Shown: positions 46,150-56,900 of the stretch, one piece after another
Numbering within the stretch: the first letter of the stretch is position 1
How the letters are laid out: each line of letters opens with the position of its first letter
Assembly: GCA_037179385.1 (NCBI GenBank)
Contig: CM074200.1
Coordinates: 35,591,884-35,655,883 of the forward strand
Direction: 5' to 3'
Length of the DNA: 64,000 bases
Source: Holothuria scabra
Taxonomy: Eukaryota; Echinodermata; Holothuroidea; Aspidochirotida; Holothuriidae
The notes under the pieces: generated by a model
Databases searched by the model: none
What the model saw: the letters and a program-made list of their open reading frames with translations, nothing else
What the model was told of the DNA's origin: nothing
Position numbers and translations under genes: made by a program

Positions 46150-46785
46150 GGTTACACTACAGTTAGTTTCCGCCCTCGCTACTTTCCGCCCTTCAAAAAT
46201 GGTGTTTTCCGTCCCTTTATTTTTAGCAGAAAACATCTTTTTGGGAGGCGGAAAGTAATGGAATGGAATGTGATATCAGTGATACTTTCGTCAAATGAAG
46301 ATTCCATCAACTTTTCCGTAAAGCTTCGAACTTCATCGATGTCTTTTACTATTCAATGCGACACCCGTTACAGCCATGTTGACGTCTTTCCAAGCAACAT
46401 TCTCACTGTAGAATTTAGTATACTTATATGTACTTACATACAGGTATATGGTATTCAGTGCTGTGAACAACTGATCACACATTCAGCATAAGTCTATCTA
46501 TAGATAAGCGGACTACTTATACGTAAAAAAATACAAGTCCGTGGCTAGACTTGATGTTTAGAAAAAAGGTTGGAAAATTCATTCTTTTCGATGATTTTTG
46601 ATGAGGATACCGAAAAAGTTTTAGACCTAGCCATAAATTTCATTGTTTCCTTGTACTTTGATTTGAAATTTGAAGTTGACAGTTATTTTTTCACACGTTA
46701 GTTCCAACATTACTTTCCGCCCCAAGATTTTTAGGGGCGGAAAGTAACGGGCGGAAACTACCGAGGGCGGAAACGAACTGACCCC
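46150..46785. mobile_element. Non-autonomous DNA transposon with 9-bp target duplication
   Basis: gttctggta at 46141-46149 and 46786-46794 flanks the element. Inverted ends share cagtt.gtttccgccctcg and tactttccgccc; on the right an extra gtagtttccgcccg separates the two blocks. Repeated ttccgccc blocks occur near both ends. A 9-bp duplication is known for Mutator-type and some Merlin elements; no transposase remains. The open frame at 46129-46491 lies mainly inside the element and is not a gene. Confidence 0.65.
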
Positions 46786-47184
46786 GTTCTGGTATAGCCT
46801 AGGCTAGGCCTATGCTAACTGAGACCTTTGCTATGGTATTAATATGATGAGGTGACTGTCAAGTGAACAGGCCTGTTGAGTGCACATCTGTATTAACATA
46901 TCCTAATGTGTAAAAATCTTGAAATGACAGAGATCTTAGTCTTAGGTGTGCATTCGACAGAACACTGAGTATTCCAAAGTGAAGGAAGGGGCACAATTGC
47001 AGAATACCCCACAACAGCTACTTCCTCCTCCGAGCCAACTCTGAGCTTCATGATCTGCTGCTTCTGCCACCTCGCGTTGACATCGGATCTGTGCAATACT
47101 TTAACAAACTTTAAGTTGTCTTAAACAAAAAACCTCACATTACATGCAAAAAGTCGTCTCCTCCGATTCGGTACTAACTACCGA

Positions 47185-47619
47185 CTAGATCACTCCTCTC
47201 CAATGCATGACGTCACATTAGGTACTGGGGATTGCCTTGTACGAAGCCGGTTCTCCCATCATTGACCCAGTGTATGTAAATGCTGAAGAACAGCTGTTAT
47301 ATGGATGCTGTACATAAAGACAACACGTATGCCGCACGCTTTTTTTGCGTAGCACAGCTACGGAAATTGTACGGTACAGTAAATACCTGTACGTTAGGCG
47401 TACTGTACTTGGGGTAGGGCACACATGTTTTGGTATGCTGGGTTTTCTGATCTGCACGTTTTCCATCTCTTGTTCACATTTCCCGCGCAGAATAAAAATT
47501 ACAATCTGGTCGTCGACAGATTTGAAAGATTTGAACTATCCAATGGGAGAAAACCCGATTCGTACAGGGCAATTCCCAATACGTAATGTGACGTCATGAA
47601 TTGTAGAGGAATGATCTAG
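47185..47619. mobile_element. 435-bp MITE with ~78-bp terminal inverted repeats
   Basis: Left arm 47185-47260 (ctagatcactcctct...cattaggtactgggg...ttctcccat) and right arm 47541-47619 are reverse complements at roughly 85%. Each arm holds a perfect TGACGTCA (47208-47215, 47589-47596). The right end touches the (TTATG)-like tail of the retrotransposon at 47620. No clear target duplication. Confidence 0.75.
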
Positions 47620-47746
47620 TTAACATAACCTAACATAACATAACAAGTTAAAGGGCAAAGGAGGGTAAAAACCCCATAAGATGCCCTATAGAACAAACCC
47701 AAAACCAACACCTAATCCAAACAAAGACTAAACAAACCCAATACAA

Positions 47747-49298
47747 TCAGATCCTGCCACTGTCACAGTAATACTTGTCAATGTTAATCTTGAAGCAGTT
47801 GACTGAAGAGGAATTAACAACCCACTCAGGGAGACTGTTCCACTCATTTACAACCCTATGAGAGAAACTGAACTTTCTGATGTCAAGTCTAGAGAAACAT
47901 TTTACCAGCTTCTTATTATGGCCACGAACACGGGGATCAGCACAAATCTCTAAGTAGTTACAGTTAGATAGAGAATCATAACCAGAAAGGAACTTGAAAA
48001 CCTGCAGCATATCCCCCCTAATCCTTCGTAACCCTAAAAAAGTAAGTCCTAGACAATTGAGCCTATCTTGATAAGGGGGATTACGCACATTGTGAATAAG
48101 CCGTGTGGCCCTCCTCTGAACCTGCTCTAAAATAAACTTGTCCTTTTCATAAAAAGTGTTCCATGCCTGCACAGCATAATCAAGATGTGGCCTAACCAAC
48201 TGCTTATAAAGATTTAGCACAATATCTTTACTGAAATTGCTGAAATTCCTCTTGATTAAACCAAGCACCCTATCAGCCCTAGCAGCAGCTGCTGCGCACT
48301 GCCTAGAAGGTTTCAAATCATTTGAAATGACAACACCAAAGTCTTTTTCAGAAGTCACATTAGCTAGAACACTACCAGCCATGGTATACTTATGACCCAA
48401 ATTCTTGGATCCAAAGTGAAGAACTTTGCATTTATCAGCATTGAAAGACATTTGCCAAGTCTGAGACTGAGTAACTAGCCTATCTAAGTTCCTCTGCAAC
48501 AGAGAAGCATCCTTTCCATCATTAACATTCCTATAGCTTAGTGTCATCAGCAAACTTACTAATACAGGATGAGAGAGAGCAATCAATTTCATTTATTAAA
48601 ACTAGAAAAAGAATTGGGCCCAGAACAGAACCTTGTGGTACTCCACTTGTGACATCATTCCAAGAGGAGAAATTACCATTAACAACAACCCTCTGGGATC
48701 TACCAAAAAGCCAAGATTTGATCCAGTCCACACATCTCCCGTGGATGCCTAACTGATGCAATGTTACCATAAGTCTCCCTAATGGGACTTTGTCAAATGC
48801 CTTTTGAAAATCAAGGTAAATGACATCAACACAATGACCCGAATCAAGAGACAAAGAGACATCTTCAAGAAAGCTAAGCAAATTAGAGACGCAAGGCCTA
48901 TTAGGCAGGAACCCATGCTTAGACAGAAGCAGTAAACCATTGTCTAAAAGATACTTAAGCATACAATCCTTAACCACAGACTCCACGACTTTACATACAA
49001 CACTGGTTAAACTAACAGGCCTGAAGTTACAAGGAAGGCTCCCACTCCCTTTCTTGAAAAAAGGGGTTACATTCTCAATCTTCCAGGCAGCAGGAACAAA
49101 GCCGGAGTCCAGACATTTCTGAAAAATAATACACAGAGGAACGGACAAAATATCAGAACAATCATGCAAAATGGCAGGATGGATCCTGTCCGGTCCAGGG
49201 GATTTGCTAGCCTTTAAACTCCTTAAGTTTATTACGTACCAGTTTCTCAGAGAAAACAACATCATCCATGTGAATTGAACTGCTAGAGTCACCACCAA
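47747..49298 (-). pseudogene. Reverse transcriptase and C-terminal part of the CR1-like element
   Basis: Frames 48531-49298 and 47747-48592 overlap at the catalytic loop; FADDTKL ends one and YRNVNDGKDASLLQRNL continues in the other, so a single indel lies between. RT blocks run from SPGPDRI to the catalytic DD and on to ADKCKVLHFGSKN and KDFGVVI. A second break near 49210 separates the linker (LLNDYFVSVFTKESPLVG) from the RT. After the stop codon about 100 bases of 3' untranslated sequence lead to the tail. Confidence 0.85.
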
Positions 49299-49365
49299 TT
49301 CCCACTAGAGGAGACTCCTTGGTAAAAACAGAAACAAAATAATCATTCAACAAATTTGCCATATC

Positions 49366-50782
49366 TCAGTGGTCACTGACTAAAGTACCCCTAATGTCTT
49401 CAAGAGGCCCAACACCCTCTTTAACTTTCTGTTTAGATCTAACATAGGCATGAAATGACTTAGGATTTACCTTAACCTCCTTTGCTAACTTCCTCTCAAA
49501 ATTGGCCTTAGTATCTCTAACCAAATCCTTCACAAGACATTCCTGATTCTTATAAACCACATAGTCTGAAGAACTTCTACTATCCCTATAGCAACGCCAA
49601 CGTTTACGCTTCTTCCTAGCTGCTCTGAGGACCTCCCTAGAAATCCATACTGGCCTATGATTACAAGAAGCTTTCTTGAGTGGAATACATAAACTTGAAG
49701 TCTCCAAAACAACCTCACAAAAAACTTTCCAAGCGTCTTCAGGACCTAAGTGAGACAACCGAGCAGACCAATCAGTGGAAAGGTGCTCTTTAATCTGTTT
49801 AAAATCAGCCTTACTGAAATCCAGAACAAACTTACCACTACAGTTGGGTTTACTGCTATAACAAAGGTCAAAGCTTAAAAGGTCATGATTGCTAGACCCT
49901 ATTTTACCAGAAGTGACAACATTCCTAACCAAATTATCCTCTGTGCTAAACACTAAATCCAGACAATTAGCCCCGCAAGTAGGAAAGAGAACATGTTGGG
50001 TGAAAAACCCATCAGACACCACCTCAAGGAAATCCCTTCCATGTGATCCACTTAAGTGAGAATGCCAATCAATATCAGGGTAATTAGAATCCCCGAATAC
50101 CACTGCCCTTTTGGAAGAGACCTTTCTAAAGCCATCAAACAACCTTTGATTATTATCGGCACACAAATTTGGTGAACGATAGATAATACCAATAACTAAG
50201 GGAGTACTATTCCCAACACCGAAGCTTAGTTCCCACCACAAGCAGTTTGAAAACCCACCTGAAAACTTGTCAGTGACATCAACACAGTTCAGACTATCCC
50301 TGACATAAAGCAAAACCCCCCCCACCTCTGCCTCCAACAGTATCAATCCTATCTTGCCTAAAAATTGTGTACCCTGGAACATGAATTTTGGAATTACTGA
50401 TCTCCCCATGAAGCCAAGTCTCAGTGACCCCCACTTTATCTGGGTTGTCTAAGTTAATATCAGCTAGAAACTCATCAAATTTGCTGAAAATGCTACGAAC
50501 ATTGGCAAACATGACTGTGAGCCCAGAAGCTAGCACGGAGGTTGGATTTTCCCTAGTACTGACAGAATCCCTTTTAGTTAATACCAAATCGGAGGAGAAG
50601 ATTTTTTGCATTTGATGTGAGGTTTTTTGTTTAAGACAACTTAAACTTTCTTCAGAAAAAGATGATGGGAAGGTTCTTGAGAGATTTGAAGGATTAAATG
50701 TAGTATGAGGTGAGAAATCATGAAGAGTTTTGTGCAAAACACTGTCTTGGTGATAGGCAATGTGACCTACCTTTTCCTTCAT
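49366..50782 (-). pseudogene. Endonuclease part of the CR1-like element
   Basis: Two overlapping frames, 50294-50782 and 49366-50409, join at the C(8) homopolymer (reading GGRGGGG versus RGGGVLLYVRD). The joined product covers the N-terminal leader (about 95 residues) and the whole APE endonuclease, then a linker ending in LEDIRGTLVSDH before a stop. The expected metal- and phosphate-binding residues (E of VTETW, D and N of GDSNYPDIDW, H of SNHD) are present. Confidence 0.85.
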
Positions 50783-51560
50783 ATATATAGATAAGTGCTA
50801 CCGTATAATGCTAGGATGACCTGTGCATAGGCCTACGGCCTCAGCCAAACTTTGTGTAGTATATTAATAATGCAAATATGCAATGTCAATGTTATGTCTA
50901 TCCTAATGTATTTATGGTATCTAGTTATATCACCCCCCTCCCAACCAGTTGGGTTTGTGCCCTTTGGGAGTCAGCAACATATTTCCAAAGAAGAAGTTCG
51001 GCGCCAGAATATCAGTTTATCCCCTAATCCAGGCTTCAACACATTTTTGGTTCCTTGCGGTAGCAAAGGAACCTATGTAGTCAGGTTGGCATGTGTGTGT
51101 GTGTATGTGTGTGTGTGTGTGTGTGTGACACTTGCTTCGGTACGCTGTAACTCAACAAGGGAAGGTTGGATGGAACATATATTTGGTACATAGATTTGTC
51201 ATAGGGAGAAGGTGTGCCCTATTGTTTTTGGTGGAGGTCAAAGGTCATTTGGGGTCACCAGGGGTCAAAAACTAAAAACCTTCTCAACAGGATATTTCTA
51301 GTTAGGAAACTTGGATAGATGTCATACTTGGTGTGTGGATGTGTTATGGTGTAAGGATGAAATTGGATATTCGGTGAAGGTCAAGGTCACCAGGGTCACC
51401 AGGGGTCACCAGGGGTCAAACACTGAAAAACGTTTTAACACAGTATTTTAAGGTAGAAAGGACAGATTTCAAATCAGTCTGTGTTTGGTTAAGGTCATCA
51501 AGGTCACTGGAGGTCAACTGCTGGAAATGTTATTTAGAAAATCTTGTACACTAGATAAAG
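50783..51560 (+). repeat. AGGTCA-rich dispersed repeat, third cluster
   Basis: Begins about 50930 with cacccccctcccaaccagttgggtttgtgcc, includes ttggttccttgcggtagcaaaggaacc (a short hairpin), a (TG)n run at 51095-51127, then modules with aaacttggatagatgtcata, tgtgtggatgtgttatggt and gtggaggtcaaaggtcatttggggtcaccaggggtcaaa. A perfect DR1 motif lies at 51235-51247. The copy is longer at its 5' end than the others and may show the real start of the element. Confidence 0.7.
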
Positions 51561-53687
51561 ATAGTTTCAATAGATTTTTTATCTCACCTGGTTTTGCATG
51601 CTTACGCACCCAAACACCTTAGAAATTTGTCCTTTATGTTCGTTCAGTGATGATTCCTTCGGGTTGTACACATACTTTGGATCATTCAAAGTTTTAAGAG
51701 GGCATTAACTGAAATCTGTAGATTTCACTGAGCACAGGTCACTCTGCATTAAACTGGTCTCTCTGCCAGTGGAAGCAATGCATGGATTCTACAATATGTC
51801 TCTTTAATACTGCTGTGCTCTGTGGGGTAACCTTATCCTCATTCTATTATCACACTTCATTAATCACTTGCTTTCTGCTTGACTGCTGAATAAACCCTGT
51901 TTTCTGTGTAGAGGTAGCAAGCAGGACAAGTGGTAGATTGTTTTAAAGTAACAGCAAGATTTATTTGAGAGCAGGTAAAAATAACTTGTGAGAGAAATAC
52001 AAGGGGTGTTTTTCTCTCTCTGACCACATTGTGTATCATTTATTGGTGATAATATCAAATCTGATTACAAGCATAAATACATATGGAAATGAGGTAGTGT
52101 TTTTGAAGGATCACCAAGCATTACAAAAGTTGAATGTCAGTAAGGCCACAGAAATTTAATTTTTGATTTCATGTAAAATTAGTACTACAATACCCCTTGT
52201 GAAGATGTTACAAACATTGAGTATGAACTTTTGCTTAGCTCTATTTTACAGACTGGCTGTACAGTTCTTATAATATCCAGCAAGGAACCACAGTGCCCAT
52301 TGGGCTCTTGTTTCTTTTGTACTTGTCCGACAGGCTAGCTGTTTTCTTAATCTACTTGTCCGCATAAATATCTACTTGTCCAATTCAAATCTGTTGAGTA
52401 CATATAATTTTTAAAGTCTAAAAATACAAAAGCCATTTTGCGCAACTCAAAAATTTAAGGCTGGGGGTACTTGCCCGGAGGGCTGCAACATTGAGCACGG
52501 TAGTTGCCCGAGTGATTTTTTACTTGTCCAGGGCTGTCGGGCGGGGGATTTGTCGAAACCTGCCCAAATCATTATGCAGCAGCTTCCTTTCCAAATACTG
52601 TAGGTTTGTTATTGACAAAAAAATACAAATTAAGTGAAATACCTTTTAGTTTTCTTTCAGAATGAAAATAAGGTTGAATTTAGATGGTAAAAGATGGTAA
52701 CAAAACTGTTCATAATTGTACTATAAACTCATACTGTAAGTCAGTGCTCTATTAATGTGGGAACCAAGTTAGCAAAAATGTTGTTACAGTGTCAATGCAT
52801 GGATCTACAGTTTATTGTTAAGTGTAGCATTGATGGGTGAATTTTGCGCATGCAAATTTAAAAATTAGAAATATTCAACAACTGAAGATGAAATGTTCCT
52901 TAAAGCTATGTATACAAATCTGTAAAGTCTTAACTTGAATCTGCTGAAATTTCAAGCAGATTTCTTCAAAACTTGGCTTTAAATTTGTGATATCAAGTTG
53001 ACTGGAACAGCTGTTGTTGTTAGAACTGTAAAACTGCCAAATTTCACACACTTGATGTACAGTAGATTGCAAGCAACCAAAAGGATGGCTCAAAATGTAC
53101 AGTATTGTGACATTCGATATTTTAAAGATTCCCGTAATTGACCACTGAGTAAACTGGAATGCTCCCACTAACAAAAGCCAAGATAAATGGAGCAAAGAAT
53201 GTGATTTCACTGATGTTAGTTCAAGAATCAACCATTGGCTACAGTGAGGATTAAATACAACTGACTTGAGTAAAGATAAAAATGTACCGACGCACTTTGG
53301 CTTCGATGTGAACAAAAGCAATATATTTGGTTTGTAGATCGTTCTGCAGCTTAGGCTTGTGCTTTCCTACAGTTAAAGGGAAAAATTTTCACCGGTGCGT
53401 GAAATTTTGAAGTGCGCCAAATCAGGTTTATCTACTATTCAGTACCAGCACAGCACAAGCAATTTTGCATGTTCTGTTTTATTTCTTTATGCAGTATGGG
53501 TCTCAAATACACCAATGACCAAAGGGGCTGGGCAGCTAGGAATGTCCGAACTTCTGTATGATTCTTGTAAAATTGGTGCAGAGCTCTACTGTATATAATC
53601 ATCATCATTCATGCTACTTTTTGTGTTTTTAGGCAAATACTGTAGTTTCCAAAGTTTAACAATGCTGTTATTTTGTGTATTCCACAG
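51561..53687. other. Unassigned DNA upstream of hydrolase gene
   Basis: Probably holds the promoter and at least one 5' untranslated exon of the hydrolase gene, because the coding exon starts behind an acceptor (tgtattccacag, ending 53687). The minus-strand frame 52875-53321 (148 codons) has no recognisable domain and is judged spurious. Confidence 0.4.
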
Positions 53688-53717
53688 TTACCAGTACAGT
53701 ACAGCACATCTCACAGC

Positions 53718-53955
53718 ATGGCAACAGTCGCTGGAAATCAACATCTTCAAAATGGCCAAAACTTCTTTGAGATTAAAACAAAGACCATTAGAGCTTTGGA
53801 CAATCAGATGGACATAGTTTATGCAGAGGCTGGACCAAATGATGGAGGCATTGTGATGGCAGTTCATGGAGCCCCAGCAACCCATAAAATGTTTAAGAAA
53901 ATGGCTCAACCACTGGTAGAGAAAGGGTACAGGGTCATTGTACCAAACTTGCCAG
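53718..53955 (+). CDS. Hydrolase exon 1 (coding part)
   Basis: The exon opens at 53688 behind tgtattccacag; ATG 53718 (cagcATGg context) is the first methionine. It encodes residues 1-79 plus one base of Gly80, including FEIKTKTIRALDNQMDIVYAEAGP and the VHGAP oxyanion segment. Donor gtaggt at 53956. The frame is open back through the acceptor, so a longer N-terminus from an upstream exon cannot be excluded. Confidence 0.8.
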
Positions 53956-56900
53956 GTAGGTCTACAATATTCCATATTTTAAAACTGGAAACAGGTCCCA
54001 TTAATGTAATATTAGTGGTACATTTACTTTCAAGGGCAGTCACATGTTCCCACCTTAAATGACAATTTACCCTTTGTGTACCAAATTTCTCAATTTGAAC
54101 AGCGGCTGTTTGACTGACAAATTCAAAAACTGTGAAATACAGTACTGTAGCTCACATCACACAGCATGCTCTCACATTGGCAAAGGGTTTATGGGAGGCA
54201 CTAGAAGTAAGTACATTGGGAAAATTGTCCCTGTCTGGGGTGATCAATAACTGCATGTAAGAAGTCTTTAGGCTTTTAGCAAAGTTCTGGTTTTGAAAAT
54301 TTGAAAATAAAAGGAAGTTGTGGTAAAGCAAAACTCTAGCCTACAGTAATTAGGGTTAACACCAGCCATTGGGTTGAGTGGAGTTGGCTTGGTGGTTGAG
54401 CATACAGCCTTGCAAATCAAATCCTGGTGAAACTAGTTGGATATTTTCAGGTCTGAAAATTACCTTGTTCAGTGTAGCTGTCCACAATGATGTTGAACAG
54501 GCTAAGGGTTTAAATTAGTGAATTAACAAAATTGGGTGTTTGATTGTCTCTTTCAGGAAGTCTTCCATTTCAGGAAGTTGTCTCACTCAGGAAGTTGCCT
54601 GTTTCTGAAAATTGTTCGGCTGTTGAGCAGTGGTGAAGAGCAAGTACAGTAACCTCCACCCTGCCCAGCCTTTGGAAAAGTGGCTAAGACTGGGGATACA
54701 CTCACACCCATCAGATAGTGACATTAAATGGCAGTCCCAGTAGCAGGATTGGGAGTGATTAGTACACGCCTGAGTCATTCACCTCTGAGCACTAGTTGAA
54801 AAAAGAAGGCAACAATCCTCTGTGATCATCCATACTCACTCTTGCATAGTAGTGTTTGCACCGGTTAGGTACCCTAACCGCTTTACCCATCGGGTACCTG
54901 GGTACCCCACCATAAACCTTGCAACATCTTACTTAAGTGCATGGTATGCACATACAATTCATGACTCCACCCATCGGCCCTTAATCCCATCGATTTGACA
55001 ACAATTCGTCACGTTTTTCTATATCTATAATGTGCCGTTTGCTCTTGACATCGTGATTTTAAAAATCACACTGGAATTTAAAGTTTGATCACGCTTTAGC
55101 GCTGTAGTATTTCCTTCTGTAACTATTGTCCAATGTGCCATAATGTGTGCATCGAACCAAAAAGTAACTTAGGTTTGTCAGCGCAACTTTGTACTGTATT
55201 AAAGTAATGTACCACCTCAAGCAAGTGTTCAAATTTCTGTTAAACTGCTTTCTTGGTACATTTATGAAAAATCAACTATCTGTCCATTTGTGATAATGGA
55301 GGAAAAAAATATTTTCTAATGCATCTCCTGGCCGAGATTTCACCCGCACAGTACCCTTAAAAATGTACAGTAATAAAAGGCAGTGACTGTACACCTACGA
55401 ACGTTCTTTCGTTCGTTCTTCGCCTGGGTGCTGTTGTGTGCGATGTGTGCAATGGAGCAGTGACCTCACTCCAGCACAATTAACTTTGGCAAATGGGGGA
55501 TACAGAAAATATGGGGAAAATGTTGTGCTCTGTTTGCCATATGTTTAGGAAACTTTGGGCATAGAAATTTTGCAAATAGTTTGAATAGCAATTTTCTACC
55601 TGGGTAGTAACAACGTCGGTCGCTTACCCGGTGCAAACACTGTTGCATAGGGTCCTTGATGTGCCAAAATGGCTTCCTGACCCTCAAAATGTTAATTAGT
55701 ATGTACAATTAAACTTCTTAAGAAATTAGCAACCTTTGAAAAACCAAGAAAAAAACTGATTATAGTCATATGAAATGCAAAGTTTGGCAACGTTAAATGG
55801 AATCCAGAAGGAAATGGATGTGAATGCTGTGGTGATGGCTTGAAGCAAATATAGAAAAGGTTTTAACAACTTCTGAACTTCATAAAGTATGGTTACTCTT
55901 TCAATGAAATTTGGCTTTTATTTGTACTGTATTCTTGCAGACTGAATTTGAATGCAGTCTTTTGTCTTCCCAGTCTATAGAAATTCGTCATTGGTCCAGC
56001 TCATTGATCAAATTAAAAAATGCAGAGTCCTGTGGCTCTTGTTAGTCATTGTACTGAGAATTATTTGATTGCATGTCATAGCAGGGTTGGTACAGGTCCT
56101 GAAAATTTTGGAAAGTCAGGAAAACTGAAATTTGAATTTCCCTGCCTCTATTAAAAGTTAGGGTAAAAGGGCAATTTTTCCATAGGTCCTGAAAAAGACT
56201 GGAAACTTTAGTGAGTGGACTTACTACTCCGAGTTTCTTAAAACTCAGATACATAAATGTCCTTGAAAGTGGTGGAATTTTGTATGTGGTCTTGTATACT
56301 CACCCATGGTTTGCACTGAAGCAATAGGCCTAATCTGTAACTGTGACTTCATTCTGTGATGTTGCTTCTAGAAAAATAGAACATAGACACCCCAGTAGAT
56401 CAAACGCAGTGTGGGATTTAAGTGGTATCTGACTTCGTTATATGATCTGTGCCATCAAAGTGATCTATGCTTTCATTTTTTTCATACTGCCCGGAAAGCA
56501 ATTAACACATGCTTGACTGACCTGTGAAATAACCCAAAATATTATGCAACTTTTTATGCATTCAAATATATCTGTTACTGTAAGTCAAGGTGTCAGATGT
56601 GAAACCTGACCATACTGTGTGTATGTAGAGTGCATAATTTCCTCCCTGGAGCAATAAGATGTATTTGGGCAGAGATGTAAAATATTTCAAAAATTAAGAG
56701 GAAGGTGTTATAATGTTGATAAGAAAGAGTCCTAGACAGCTGTGGGAGTTACTACATGTAGAAGTGAAAAGATGGGAGGGAGATGAATAAATGCCTCATA
56801 GAGGATTGAGAGCACCTCAATACTTTGAATCATTTACAATTAATTCATTAATACTTACATTCTGAGCTTCTTTCATTTGTCTAAGGACTTAATTACATGT

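Larger units (their letters stand above)
47620..50782 (-). mobile_element. CR1/Rex1-like non-LTR retrotransposon, nearly full length
   Basis: On the minus strand: a 5' leader region, an APE endonuclease (NVRSIFSKFDEFLADI, VTETWLHGE, FGDSNYPDIDW, SSNHDLLSFDL), a linker, RT (SPGPDRIHPAIL, YLDFQKAFDKVPLGRL, SGVPQGSVLGPILF, catalytic FADDTKLY) and a C-terminal thumb (EQVQRRATRLIHNV, RRIRGDMLQVFKFL, VVNEWNSLPEWVVN). The 3' end is a short tta-tgtta microsatellite tail at 47621-47645. Known: this family inserts by target-primed reverse transcription. Lesions: frameshift near the C(8) run at 50316-50323, a stop at 49366-49368, a frameshift near 49210 and another near 48540. It is therefore inactive, but young compared with the other copies. 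Confidence 0.9.

Noticed and set aside
46129..46491. 120-codon frame as a gene
   Set aside because: It starts at the edge of the 46150-46785 transposon and reads its terminal repeats; no domain.
48541..49122. Plus-strand open frames across the CR1-like element
   Set aside because: They are antisense shadows of the reverse transcriptase frame.
52875..53321. 148-codon minus-strand frame as a gene
   Set aside because: No recognisable domain and antisense to the presumed promoter or 5' region of the hydrolase gene; Leu/Ser/Phe-rich composition is what AT-rich antisense DNA gives.
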